Positions 33,784 to 44,953 of a stretch of 62,000 nucleotides of DNA are shown here, piece by piece (within the stretch, counting starts at the first letter, position 1; every line of letters starts with the position of its first letter). The notes under the pieces are model-generated. The model was not told the DNA's origin. It did not search any database and saw nothing but the letters and a program-made list of their open reading frames with translations. The DNA comes from Adiantum capillus-veneris (taxonomy: Eukaryota > Streptophyta > Polypodiopsida > Polypodiales > Pteridaceae). The DNA is taken from positions 36,857,098 to 36,919,097 of the forward strand of contig CM043962.1 in NCBI GenBank assembly GCA_014529385.2. Direction: 5' to 3'. The position numbers and the translations under genes are program-made.

Positions 33784-34976
33784 TGTAACATTTAATGGCC
33801 TGATAACTTATGTGTAGCGGAAATTAGCATGAACATAGTGGGCATTTCATTAGAATAGATTCCTAATGAGAATTACAAGAGTGCTTGGGTGGAGAGAGCA
33901 ACAAAAAGCATAACACCTAGTTAGATAGCATTAACAATACTTTCAAAAGAGAGAGAAATTAAGCTATTGACAACAGTTGAGGACCGGATTTGCATGGAGC
34001 CGGTCCCCCCTCCAAAAGGCTTTGTATTATGGTTTCTCCCATCAAGAGAGACATTGTACAATACAATTCTTTGTGTTCCTTCAAGACTAGCTAGTGCAAT
34101 AAAGATGGAAGCTTCATGCACTAAGCAAAACACTTAATCAAACACAACTTGAATTATCCCCGTTCTCAGACCCAAGACCTCACACACCTTCGAAGATGGT
34201 GAGAGCTAGCAGGGTATGAGAGTAGATTGAGAGGAAGAAGGAGTATCTTACGAGAAAGATGTACATCTCCTCACATAATCACTCATATTAGCATAGCTTA
34301 GCTTAGTAATTAGCTTGGTAGAGACGATGAGCATGCATTGAAGCTTGGCTCTTGGTTGGATTTGCATCCACATGCCAAGAGAGTGTTGATGTAGGCTTCT
34401 ATCTCACAAGCTTGGAGTAGGTGATGAGCTCTCCATTAAAGCTTGGGAGGAGATAGAGTATTCTTTCTTCACACATGGTCAAGTGTGAGTGTGTGTGTGT
34501 CCATGCCAAGCAAAAATCAGCCCCCTCTCTTTCTTGGGCGAGCCCTTCTTGCTAAATTGGTCTGGCTTTTGCCTCATTGGACCTCCCCAAGTCAAGCCAA
34601 TGGGTGTTAAGCAGCATAAGTGATAGCCTTCTGACATGTTTCCCCCTTTCCCCTTTTGTGAGAGCTTTAGGTAATTAAATAATTAAACTAAACTCTCATT
34701 GGACCCCTTTGCCTCCTGGCCAATAAGAATCAGGCAAGCCATTGGGCTCCTGAATGCTCATTGGACCCCTTGGGAGACTGCCCAATAGTCTTCTAGGAGA
34801 CTTAATTCTCATTGGTTTCTTTTATTAAATGTTTTTAAATTAATTAAACTAGATTTACTCTAGCTTAATTCTCATTGGTCCACTTCAAGGATCTTACAAT
34901 AGGAATTGGGCACACCTTGTGGGCATCTGGCCTAGGGAGCTGACATGTGTCCCTAATTCCCTTTGTGTAAAGGGAG

Positions 34977-35015
<39 letters not shown>

Positions 35016-35392
35016 ATTTCTCTCTCATCCCCTACTAAATGGGCTCGGCTCCTCCTTTGTAGCCTTTGAAGAAGACTTTTGTACACACACTAAGCATCCA
35101 ATTTTCCCTAGGGTTGACCTTTGGACACAACCTTTGAATTTTGGAACCTTAGCATTTTGGAAGTCTTAATGGGCTAAACCTTAGGGTCTTTTTAGCCCAT
35201 TGTTGCACATGGCTCTTTTGCAAATGGCCCCCCCTTTTGATCCCTATTTTCCCTCCTTTGTATCCCTACTGTGGCCGGTCTGCTAGCTTAACCAATATTC
35301 TAGCTTTTTCTCCCCTGGTACCTCCCCACATTAAATGATCAGTTTAATATGAGAAAATCATTTAGGAGAATTAGATATTGATTATTATGACA
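33784..35392 (-). repeat. 3' LTR of element B
   Basis: In element orientation it begins TGTCATAATAATC (at 35392) and ends AATGTTACA (33784). It contains a (TG)18 run at 34979-35014. It is near identical to 41115-42722 and to the solo LTR at 55141-56730. Confidence 0.93.
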
Positions 35393-35407
35393 TTACCTCT
35401 CTCTTGT
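35393..35407 (-). other. Polypurine tract of element B
   Basis: On the minus strand acaagagagaggtaa immediately precedes the 3' LTR. Between here and the pol stop (35749) lie about 340 bases of non-coding interior. Confidence 0.75.
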
Positions 35408-35748
35408 AATCATAGTCGTCCTCGAATATGGTGTAGAGAAGATAAAGCATATTCATGAGTCCTTTTCTTAGCGGGTAGAGGATCCCTATGTTACCCTACG
35501 ACATCATTCCATAATGGATGACTAGTCCATTTGGCGCTTGAGAGCCTGAGGCTGCCGCAAGCATGTCTGCACATCAGTCCTATCAGTCTTCCATAGTAGA
35601 GTGACAAGCTCTACTTGGTGTTAGGGAGACGTCGTCTCCACAAACTTGATCTAAGCATGCATACTACTTTATTTTTGTGCACAAATAAAGAAAAAGAGAG
35701 TCTTATAAGACAAAAACTTTGTTCATTTTTAACATTTTGTACATTTGC

Positions 35749-36087
35749 TTACTCTTGGGAAGCATTGTAAGCATTGACAAGGTTTAGGTTATCCTTTAAT
35801 TGTATGCCTTGCATCCATCTAGCATCTTCAAAAGGATAATTCTTAAACTTAATAAGATATCGTCGGATAGTCTTACCACCTCTTAATACCTTGTCTTCAT
35901 GTCGGAGAATGGACTTGGGCTGTAGCACCTCCTCTTGGTCCTCGATCTCCGGTGGGTCTTCAATAGTTGTTTCTTGAGGTGGCTCTCCTTTGTAGGGCTT
36001 TAATAGGCTCACATGAAAAGCATTGTGTATGAGCCAATGATTGGGCAACTTAAGTTGATAGGCCATGTCATTGATTGGCCTAAGAAT
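35749..36087 (-). pseudogene. Element B pol C-terminus with chromodomain
   Basis: This continues the integrase tail in the same frame after a TAG at 36088-36090 where relative D has CAG. It reads INDMAYQLKLPNHW, then FHVSLLKPYKG, a Pro/Glu-rich linker, and a chromodomain QPKSILRHEDKVLRGGKTIR with YLIKFKNYPFEDARWM. Chromodomains of such elements bind modified histone H3 tails and steer integration. The usual VKWKGY aromatic is Phe here. Ends TAA after NAYNASQE. Confidence 0.8.
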
Positions 36088-37512
36088 CTAGAAGGGACCA
36101 TAGTACCTTTTTGCTAGTTTAGCATAGTACTTTTGGTGGCCCATAGGATTCTTGCCCGTCGTGTGCCTTAATCGAGCCTTGGGAAACTTTAACAAGACCC
36201 AATCCTTTTCTTTAAAGGCTTGGGCGCTTCTGTGCTTGTCAGTAGCAACCTTTTGCCTTTGCTGTGAGATAGAGATAGCATCTTTAATCTTTTGAAAAGA
36301 TTCTTGTAGGTCTCGTCTATACTCATCTGCAGCGAAGATCTTCCCATGTACCTTAAGTAGCAAGGGACTTTTTAATCTTCCCTCAATTACCTCGAAAGGT
36401 GCTTTTCCCGTGGAAGTATGTACAGTGTTATTGTAAGCATACTCCACTAAGGGTAAGTACTTCTCCCATTGCGATCTTTGATCTACTTCCGTTACATAGG
36501 CTTTTAGTAGATCGAGAATTGTTAGGTTAGCTATTTCACTTTGGCCATCCGTTTGTGGATGATAGGCCGAAGAGAAATTTAGCCTTGTCCCTAAATTCTC
36601 AAAGAGACCCTTCCAGAAATTACTGGTCATTCTAGGAACTCTATCCGACACTATGGAAATTGGCAAGCCATGGTATTTGAAAATTTGTGAAATGAAGAGG
36701 GTTGCCATTTGATGGGCTTTGATAGTCTTTTTGACAGGTATAAAATGAGTTTGTTTACTGAACCTGTCTACTATCGTCCATATTCCCGTATTCCCATGGA
36801 TAGACTTAGGCAATCCAAAGATAAAATCCATGGATATGCTCTCACATGGTGAATTAGGGATTGGCAAGGGTTGAAGCAATCCAGGTTGCTTCCCTCTATC
36901 AAATTTTGTCTTTTGACATACCACACATTTGGAAACATACTCTTGTATGTTCACTTTCATGGTAGGCCAATAGAAATATGTTTCAATTCCCTTTAAGGTA
37001 GACTGAATCCCTCTATGCCCCGCATGCGGGGGAGCATGAGATTCATACATTACTTTCTCACGCAGGGAGTTAGTAACGCATAGTCTATTGCCATAGAGAA
37101 TATAACCATCTTGTAAAGTAAATGGTTCTTCTTTCTTCCCTAATGCAAGGGCTAAAATCACATCTCTAAAATCGGGATCAATAGCATACTCATCTATCAT
37201 TGAAGATAGATCATTGTGAGTTGCTATGGAAACCGCATCCACTCTCGGTCGTCTTGAGAGTGCATCAGCTACTTGATTATGCTTGCCAGCAATGTGAGCA
37301 ATATGAAAATGAAATTGCGAAAGGAAATTTGCCCACCTCATTTGTTTGTCAGAGAGCTTGGTCTGCGTCATGAAGTACTTAAGACTTTGGTGATCCGTTC
37401 GCAGAATGAAAGGAGTCCCCAATAAATAGTGTTTCCATGAGTCTAAGGCATGTAGAACTGCAAGGAGTTCTTTTTCATATATGCCTAGAGCTTGCTCAAT
37501 AGGGTCGAGCCT
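36088..37512 (-). pseudogene. Element B RNase H end and integrase
   Basis: It follows a TGA at 37513 (element D has CAA). RNase H: FILRTDHQSLKYFM and GKHNQVADALSRR. Integrase: HHCC (HAGHRGIQST... CVVC, about 37030-36905), D in SMDFIFGLP, D in VSDRVPRM (where the family usually has SDRDP), and E in GQSEIAN. The catalytic triad is present. It ends at TAG after KRYYGPF. It would insert element DNA into chromosomes if made as part of an intact polyprotein. Confidence 0.86.
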
Positions 37513-38207
37513 TCAACTCTCATAGCCTATGGCGTGCCCTTCTAGGAGCAAAACAACTCCAAGGCAATCACCACAAGCATCACATTGGACCTCAAATGGT
37601 TTTGAGAGATCCGGTAGTGTAAGCACAGGTTGAGAGATAAGCTTTTCTTTAAGATTTTCTAAAGCATTGTTCTCCTTAGCAGACCATGTATACCTAACGC
37701 TTTTCTTTGTTAGGTCATGTAATGGTCCCGCAATTTGTGAGAAATTTTCTATGAAGCGTCTATAGTATGCACACATACCTATAAAGCTTCTTAGTTCATG
37801 AAGATTCCTTGGTTTAGGCCATCCTTTTATTACCTCTAACTTGGATGGATCCATTTGGATGCCATCTTGAGAGATAATGTGACCAAAATACTGAATCTCT
37901 TGCAAGAAAAATTCACTTTTCTTTCGATTAACATAAAGTTTATTCTCTCTTAAAACTTGAAATATTACCTGGAGATGTTGCTTGTGTTCCTCCAATGAAT
38001 TAGAGTAGATGATAATATCATCAAAGAACACTTCAGTGAAGGTTCGATGAGGCCTGAACAGCTTCTCCATCAAGCGGTTGAATGTGGCTAGTGCATTGGT
38101 CAAGCCAAAAGGCATGACAATGTATTCGTAAAGACCAAATGTAGTGCGAAACGCGGTCTTTACAATGTCTTGATCAACTATCCTTATTTGATGATAGCCA
38201 CTCTTTA
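37513..38207 (-). pseudogene. Element B reverse transcriptase, main part
   Basis: The frame resumes after a one-base deletion near 38210 that cuts STYF from RIDLKSGYHQIRI. Blocks: [20 protein letters not shown], catalytic [10 protein letters not shown] (about 38008-38035), FGHIISQDGIQMDPSK, ELRSFIGMCAYYRRFI, and the start of RNase H FEVQCDACGDCLGVVL, then TGA. FFDD is intact; only the frame breaks disable it. Confidence 0.87.
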
Positions 38208-40697
38208 GGTCAATCCTCTGAAGTAGGTCGATCCTTGTAGCTTATCAAATAGGTCTTCTACCCGTAGAACGGGAAACCTATTCTTGATAGTGATCCTATT
38301 TAGTGCTCTATAGTCGACACACATACGATATGTGCCGTCTTTCTTTTGCACTAATAGCACAGGTGAGCAAAATGGAGATGAGCTAGGCCTAACCATGCCC
38401 TTCTCAACTAACACATGCACTTGCCGCATAATCTCCTCTTGTTGAGCTTGAGAAACTCTGTAAGGAGGTTTATTAGGCGGTGAACTTCCTGGAAGAAGTT
38501 CAATTGCATGGTCATCATTACCTCGTTTAGGAGGTAGCTCACAAGGGATGTCGTCAATAAAAACATCTTGAAACCCCTTGAGAAAATTGGATAACTCTAA
38601 TTCCGTTTGGTTGCTTTTATTTTCATTTGTTAAAGCATTAGGTTCATTTTTAGAGTCTTTAACAAAAATCATGTACACGGAAATAGAGCTCTTTATTGAC
38701 TTGTTGAAAGCTGGTGTATGTACAATGGGGATGGTGTTACCCATTTCCTTAGCATCTATATACATGTCTTTTTCCCTGAACTTAAAGGAGATTGTCCTTT
38801 CAGGAAATTTAACATCGGCAGCCAGGCGGTCAAACCATGGTGCCCCTAGGATTACATCCTCATGCTTGAGAGGAGAGATAAAGAAGTCCTCTTTGTCCAC
38901 ATAGCCTTGGACATGAAGTCTCAATTTCCCAATTAAGGGAGTGATTGAAGCTTCTTGCCCCTTGAAGGCACTATCTGCGGGTAGGACATCTCCCATCTCG
39001 TAGGATTGTATGCCTAGCTTGGTGGCTAACTCCATAGATATAAAATTGTGAGTAGAACCAGGGTCAAAGAGAATAAAAGCATCATGTTCTCTTAACTTTC
39101 CCCAAGCATGGCATAGAGGAGATCCTTTGTGTTGAGTTTGGTGAGTCTCCTCCTTTTGGATTTCAACCAAGGAAGCTCTAGGAGGATCTTGGCGGTTGTT
39201 CTTTTGGGGACAAGCGCGGTACGCATGCCCTTGTTCGCCGCACTTGAAACACCGGTTATCTTTACGATAACGCTCAAGCTCTTCAGGAGAGAGTTTATTC
39301 TTACCTTTATAAACTCCCTTCTCTTTAGCTTTGTTGAAATTCCCCTTAGGAGACTTTTGGACATTGTCCTTCCCCTTAGGCTCATTGGAACCCTTGTTTT
39401 CCGGGGGCTTATTATTTCTTTTAACCCACATTTGGAAATTGATTCGAGAGGCCACCATAGTATGGTGTATTACCACCGATATGGTGCGTGGCCTTTGGGA
39501 GTTGACATACTCCGCCATTTCTTCGGTTAAGCCCGCACAAAATTGTTGCTTTTGCTCTCCAAAATCCAACCTTTTGAAGACAGTGGCTTTGAGTTGTAGG
39601 TCCCAAAACTTGTCTACATATTTGTGGATGGATTCATTGGGAGAGAGCTTTAAGCTTCGCCATTCGGTGAGTACTTTGTCTTTGGCATCGGTGGCCAAAA
39701 ATTGCTTCATAATGGAAGCTCTTAAAGCCTTCCATGTTCGTGGAGCTTCACTGTTGGCTCGTAGGCTAGACCACCATTGTCTGGCGGACTTTTGAAAGTG
39801 CATAGCTACATGGCGTAGCTTAGAGGACTCCGTGAATCCCTCATCTCCAAACGCCGCATCGAATTGCTGGATAAAGGCCAAGACTTCGTCCGTAGCACCA
39901 AAGGTACCATCATAGGTAAGGAAAGAGATGCTCTTCCCTCCCTCTTTGAATTTCTTCAGCTTGGACGACCTCTTCCATGCAGCATAGGATTTCCTATGGC
40001 CTCTTCTTTTTGATGGTTCAAAGGTTGCACCATCACTTTCTTCAGAGGGTGAAGAATTTGAAGAAGGTGGAGAAGAGGGTGACCTCTTTCTCACCTTTTT
40101 TTTGTCTTGATCTTTGTCATCTTCACCATAGCTTTCATAAGAGGAAGAGGATGAAGAAGATGGAGAAGAGGGTGTCCTCTTTCTCGCCTTTTTCTTCTCT
40201 TGCTTTTTATCATCCCTCTTTGAATTGTGGTGGGGAGAAGAATATGATGGTCTTCTCCGCTTTGGTGGTGATGGAGAGCGTTTAGCCCGCCGTCTTCGTG
40301 GAGCCATCTCCGCCGAGGTGGCGGGAGACTCGCTTCTTTCTCGTTCCTTCGGTGGAGGCTCTTGAGTTCTCCTTTGGGAAGGAGATACGTCATCAACAAG
40401 TAAATTCTTGAGCCCTTCATAAGGATTCTCTTCTTCTTTCCGAATCGGAGAGATACCTCTTTTGGTATTCTCACAAGGAGGCTTCCTAGGTGTTCTCTCG
40501 TCATGGTGATTAGCTTGAAGAATCCCGTGAGCACGGAGCTGCCGTTGCACTTCACTTTGGAGAGATGGATTGCCCATGGCTTGTTGAAGCCTAGAAACAA
40601 GATAGTTAACAAGCATTGAAGCATCATTAGTAGCTTGCTCATGAGCAAAATCAAAGTTATCAACATTAATTTCACTCTCTTTACTATCGTCAGCCAT
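38205..40697 (-). CDS. Element B Gag, protease and start of reverse transcriptase
   Basis: An 830-codon frame from MADDSKESEINVDNFDF. The N-terminal 100 residues are helix-rich (VNYLVSRLQQAMGN). Residues about 110-250 form a Ser/Arg/Lys-rich tract with repeated KKxRKRSPSSP units. The capsid domain follows (WWSSLRANSEAPRTW), then zinc knuckle CFKCGEQGHAYRAC (39211-39252). Protease has FILFDPGSTHNFIS, giving D-P-G in place of D-S-G, and VILGAPWFDRL. Reverse transcriptase starts at KGMVRPSSSPFCSPVLLV and has MCVDYRALNRITIKNRFPV. The frame ends at a frameshift in STYFR. Gag would assemble particles; protease would cleave the polyprotein. Non-canonical D-P-G makes protease activity doubtful. Confidence 0.88.
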   Translation of the reverse strand: MADDSKESEINVDNFDFAHEQATNDASMLVNYLVSRLQQAMGNPSLQSEVQRQLRAHGILQANHHDERTPRKPPCENTKRGISPIRKEEENPYEGLKNLLVDDVSPSQRRTQEPPPKERERSESPATSAEMAPRRRRAKRSPSPPKRRRPSYSSPHHNSKRDDKKQEKKKARKRTPSSPSSSSSSSYESYGEDDKDQDKKKVRKRSPSSPPSSNSSPSEESDGATFEPSKRRGHRKSYAAWKRSSKLKKFKEGGKSISFLTYDGTFGATDEVLAFIQQFDAAFGDEGFTESSKLRHVAMHFQKSARQWWSSLRANSEAPRTWKALRASIMKQFLATDAKDKVLTEWRSLKLSPNESIHKYVDKFWDLQLKATVFKRLDFGEQKQQFCAGLTEEMAEYVNSQRPRTISVVIHHTMVASRINFQMWVKRNNKPPENKGSNEPKGKDNVQKSPKGNFNKAKEKGVYKGKNKLSPEELERYRKDNRCFKCGEQGHAYRACPQKNNRQDPPRASLVEIQKEETHQTQHKGSPLCHAWGKLREHDAFILFDPGSTHNFISMELATKLGIQSYEMGDVLPADSAFKGQEASITPLIGKLRLHVQGYVDKEDFFISPLKHEDVILGAPWFDRLAADVKFPERTISFKFREKDMYIDAKEMGNTIPIVHTPAFNKSIKSSISVYMIFVKDSKNEPNALTNENKSNQTELELSNFLKGFQDVFIDDIPCELPPKRGNDDHAIELLPGSSPPNKPPYRVSQAQQEEIMRQVHVLVEKGMVRPSSSPFCSPVLLVQKKDGTYRMCVDYRALNRITIKNRFPVLRVEDLFDKLQGSTYFRGLT

Positions 40698-41101
40698 TCT
40701 AACAACTTTTAGGTGTAAACTTTTTAGGTGTACTTTGGCACTTCAAGCCCTAGTTGCTACTCCTCTTTACCCCTTTAGAAAAAGCACTCAAGCTATTGTA
40801 CCCGCGGCTCGAATACCATTAATTGCAAGGAATAGAAGAGAGGGTCTTTCAACACCAAAACAGCACCGGCTCCTGTCAAGCTTCTAATAGCTCAATAGTG
40901 GTGAAGCCGTAGGCAAGCCCCGTAGGAATCCACTATTAAGACCATAGCTCTCGACGGTGATGCCCCGTTAACTGCACAAAGGCAGGCGCACTGCAAGGCT
41001 GAAAAATCCCTATTCTACTTACTCACAGGCAATTAATAATATCAACCATTTGTCGCTAGCTTGAGGACCTCCCTTCTTGAGCAAGTAAAGAGAAACCTTG
41101 A
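40698..41101 (-). other. Untranslated leader of element B
   Basis: About 400 bases lie between primer site and gag start. There is no convincing frame. A similar leader occurs in D (60907-61306) and C (43183-43575). Confidence 0.7.
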
Positions 41102-41113
41102 GCTCTGATACCA
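41102..41113 (-). other. Primer-binding site of element B
   Basis: The complement reads TGGTATCAGAGC, one base after the 5' LTR end. Standard initiator-Met type. Confidence 0.9.
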
Positions 41114-41114
41114 A

Positions 41115-42301
41115 TGTAACATTTAATGGCCTAATAACTTATGTGTAGCGAAAATTAGCATGAACATAGTGGGCATTTCATTAGAATAGATTCCTAATGA
41201 GAATTACAAGAGTGCTTGGGTGGAGAGAGCAACAAAAAGCATAACACCTAGTTAGATAGCATCAACAATACTTTCAAAAGAGAGAGAAATTAAGCTATTG
41301 ACAACAGTTGAGGACCGGATTTGCATGGAGCCGGTCCCCCCTCCAAAAGGCTTTGTATTATGGTTTCTCCCATCAAGAGAGACATTATACAATTCTTTGT
41401 GTTCCTTCAAGACTAGCTAGTGCAATGAAGATGGAAGCTTCATGCACTAAGCAAAACACTTAACAAACACAACTTGAATTATCCCCGTTCTCAGACCCAA
41501 GACCTCACACACCTTCGAAGATGGTGAGAGCTAGCAGGGTATGAGAGTAGATTGAGAGGAAGAAGGAGTATCTTACGAGAAAGATGTACATCTCCTCACA
41601 TAATCACTCATATTAGCATAGCTTAGCTTAATAATTAGCTTGGTAGAGGAGATGAGCATGCATTGAAGCTTGGCTCTTGGTTAGATTTGCATCCACATGC
41701 CAAGAGAGTGTTGATGTAGGCTTCTATCTCACAAGCTTGGAGTAGGTGATGAGCTCTCCATTAAAGCTTGGGAGGAGATAGAGTATTCTTTCTTCACACA
41801 TGGTCAAGTGTGAGTGTGTGTGTGTCCATGCCAAGCAAAAATCAGCCCCCTCTCTTTCTTGGGCGAGCCCTTCTTGCTAAATTGGTCTGGCTTTTGCCTC
41901 ATTGGACCTCCCCAAGTCAAGCCAATGGGTGTTAAGCAGCATAAGTGATAGCCTTCTGACATGTTTCCCCCTTTCCCCTTTTGTGAGAGCTTTAGGTAAT
42001 TAAATAATTAAACTAAACTCTCATTGGACCCCTTTGCCTCCTGGCCAATAGGAATCAGGCAAGCCATTGGGCTCCTGAATGCTCATTGGACCCCTTGGGA
42101 GACTGCCCAATAGTCTTCTAGGAGACTTAATTCTCATTGGTTTCTTTTATTAATGTTTTTAAATTAATTAAACTAGATTTACTCTAGCTTAATTCTCATT
42201 GGTCCACTTCAAGGGTCTTCCAATAGGAATTGGGCACACCTTGTGGGCATCTGGCCTAGGGAGCTGACATGTGTCCCTAATTCCCTTTGTGTAAAGGGAG
42301 C

Positions 42302-42345
<44 letters not shown>

Positions 42346-42722
42346 ATTTCTCTCTCATCCCCTACTAAATGGGCTCGCCCCCTCTTTTGTAGGCTTTGAA
42401 GAAGACTTTTGTACACACACTAAGCATCCAATTTTCCCTAGGGCTGACCTTTGGACACAACCTTTGAATTTTGGAACCTTAGCATTTTGGAAGTCTTAAT
42501 GGGCTGAACCTTAGGGTCTTTTTAGCCCATTGTTGCACATGGCTCTTTTGCAGATGGCCCCCGCTTTTGATCCCTATTTTCCCTCCTTTGGATCCCTACT
42601 ATGGCCGGTCTGCTAGCTTAACCAATATTCTAGCTTTTTCTCCCCTGGTACCTCCCCACATTAAATGATCAGTTTAATATGAGAAAATCATTTAGGAGAA
42701 TTAGATATTGATTATTATGAAA
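41115..42722 (-). repeat. 5' LTR of element B
   Basis: Near identical to 33784-35392. It differs by a 5-base deletion near 41385, a longer (GT)n run (42304-42344) and the altered outer end (TGAAA in place of TGACA). Confidence 0.92.
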
Positions 42723-42727
42723 AAAGA

Positions 42728-43182
42728 GGAGGAAGGTGAAGAAGAAGGAGAAGATGGTGACCTCTTTCTTGCCCTTTTCTTCCTTTGTTTCCTCTCTTCC
42801 CATTTGGAGCGACGACGAGAAGGATTGTGGGTTGACCGTTTCCTCTTGGGAGGAGTTGGCGATCATCTAGACCGTCGTCTTCATGGATCCATATCTTCAG
42901 AGGAACTTAGGGATTTGCCTCTTTCTCATTCTTTGGATTCCTCCTCTCTTATGGGAGAAAGTCTTCTTTTGGGTCCTAAGCTCTCTCTCCTCTTGGAGAG
43001 AAAGGGAAAATTACATAATCACAAAGTTGTTGGGTAACTTTGGCTTGCAAAGTAGGGTTACCCATAGCTTGCTGCAACCTAACAAGGTAATTAACAAACA
43101 TGGGGGCATCATCATTAGCACCTTCATGTGCAAAATCAAAGCTATCAATGTTCATTCTACTCTCTTGGTTATTATCAGCCAT
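42728..43182 (-). pseudogene. Element C gag, N-terminal part only
   Basis: The frame starts MADNNQESRMNIDSFDFAHE, parallel to B and D gag (NYLVRLQQAMGNPTLQ). It breaks at 42976 but resumes in other frames through RKRARKRSPSSPSSSPSSS up to 42728, where element B begins. The usual remainder of gag is absent. Beyond B, the same frame reads F-V-R-V-S-K-G-I-G-D-Y into the unidentified relic at 33778. Confidence 0.75.
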
Positions 43183-43576
43183 GCTAATTAAACTTATGTA
43201 TAGATTACTTTGTGATGTGGTACCCTCAAAAACGTTAGTCGCTACTCTTCTTTACCTTTGAAAATTAGTTCTCAAGCAGCCACACCCTGGTTTAGACACT
43301 GTTGATTGCAAAGACTAGTGGAGAGGGTCTAACATTTCTCGGTTGATTATGGTTCCTGTTCAGCTTGCTCATAGCTCAATAATGGTTAAGCCAAAGGCAA
43401 GCCCTGAGAGGTTCCATTATTAAGACTATAGTTCCCAAGAGTGTACATTGAACTAAGTCCTTCTCAACCAAGATAATAGATCTCTGTCCCACTTACCCTA
43501 TTGCAATGAGCATGCCAAACCCTCCATGGACAACTTAAGGACCTCTCTTTTTAAGCAAGAAAAGAGAACCAATATC

Positions 43577-43587
43577 TCTGATACCAA
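43577..43587 (-). other. Primer-binding site of element C
   Basis: The complement reads TGGTATCAGAG followed by AT instead of CT, one base from the LTR end. Confidence 0.75.
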
Positions 43588-43588
43588 T

Positions 43589-44953
43589 GTCATGGAAATG
43601 GCCTATGAACTTTGAGAATAGCGAAATAAAGAGAATTTGAGTGAGATTTTTTGTGAGACTACTTTGAGAACATAGAGGGTGAGCTTAATTTACAATAGCA
43701 ACATAACCATAATACTTAATTAACTTGGCATGAAGAATACTTTTGCAAGAGAGAGAGTAGGTGATGCAATGAAGATAGAAAGCTTTATGCATCACGAGAA
43801 TAACATAAACTTTGTAAAAGCATTAACCATCCCCGGCCTCAATCCCAAGGCCTCAAACACCTTCAAAGGTGGAGAGAGCTAGTAGGGAATGAGGGTAGGG
43901 GAAGAGAAAGAAGAAACATTAATAGGAGAAATAAATAGTTCCTCACTTATCATCACTCTTCTTGCTTAGTATACATAATTAGCATAGTAATGAAGATGGA
44001 GAATATGGCAAGCTTAAGCATTGGAGCATGGCACTTGGTTGGATTTGCATTACATAGCCAAGAGTGTTGGTGTAGGCTCTCAACTATTCAAAAAGCTTGG
44101 AGAAGGAGATGGAGCTCTTGTACTTTGCACTTCACACAATGAGTGTGTGTGCGCGCGCGCATGGCGCGTGTGTGGGAGAGTATACCCCCCAAGCTAGCCC
44201 CTAGCTTCCTTGGTTGACCCCCTCTTCTAGCTCATGATGGAAGCTCATTGGACCCCTTCAAGCTTGGCCAATCACATGTAGAGTGCATATCAAGCAAGTA
44301 TGCTAGCATTGGGACAATTGTCCCCCTTTCCCCTTTGGGAGAGAGGACTTGATAAATGCATACACAATTAATTAAATTAGCTAAATTATCATTGTACCCC
44401 TTGAGGGGCCAACCAATAGGCTTTAGGAACCTTATGAGGGCAGCATGGAGAGGAAATTGACATGTGTCCTTGTTGCTTCATTAGGCAAGGCTTGACTTGT
44501 GTGAGGATGTGTGTTCTCTCTCTAGCTCCTACAATGAGGGCTCACCCCCCCCCTTGTGTAGGGATGTGCTTTGACTTTGTGGAACACCTCAAGCACCTTA
44601 GTCATTAAGCACCTCAAGCACCGTAGTTAGCAAGCACGACAAGGACCTCAAGCTTGGTCCGCATTCCCACCTCAAGCACAAACCTAGCTTGCCTAAGGTC
44701 AAAGGAATTTTAACACTAACCTTTGGAGGTCTTTAATGAAACTAACCCTAAGGCATTTAAGCTCCGTTAGCTAGCCTTTCTCTTTGACAGAACATCTCTC
44801 ATTTGGACCCCTTTAACCTTGGCCCCGTGTTGAGATAGATCCATAAGCACATGTCTATATTTTAACCCTTGTTCCCATTTACTCTCCCACATTAAATGGT
44901 CAGCTTAATATGAGAAAATCATTTGGGTTGGTTAGATATTAGATTTTATGACA
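43589..44953 (-). repeat. 5' LTR of element C
   Basis: It is bounded by perfect inverted TGTCAT/ATGACA ends (1,365 bases) with a primer site and gag next to it. It shares the general text of B and D LTRs (cctcaaacaccttcaaaggtgg and terminal atgagaaaatcattt) but is clearly a separate family. It holds an alternating GT/GC tract near 44145-44173. No partner LTR is visible in the window. Confidence 0.85.

Larger units (their letters stand above)
33784..42722 (-). mobile_element. Chromovirus B (Ty3/gypsy), nearly complete
   Basis: Two LTRs of about 1.61 kb (33784-35392 and 41115-42722) flank a minus-strand gag-pol with an initiator-Met primer site and a polypurine tract. The flanking five bases are aaaga on both sides (33779-33783 and 42723-42727). 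This requires reading the 5' LTR end as TGAAA, where the partner LTR has TGACA. The integrase is followed by a chromodomain, so it is a chromovirus. One frameshift and two premature stops in pol disable it. It is inserted between element C gag and an unidentified relic. Confidence 0.9.

Noticed and set aside
33921-34133. 70-codon frame in the B LTR, also at 56381-56593
   Set aside because: It is open in two LTR copies but a 5-base deletion breaks it in the third (41115-42722), so it is probably chance in the transcribed LTR part.
34865-35169. Frames with poly-Thr-His or poly-Cys-Val
   Set aside because: They only translate the GT/CA tract in the LTRs; likewise at 42189-42499 and 53568-53816.
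38578-40285. Several plus-strand frames of 100-150 codons
   Set aside because: Antisense shadows of the B gag-protease gene.
42721-42760. B lacking one LTR terminus and target duplication
   Set aside because: A single C-to-A change explains the end and restores a matching aaaga.
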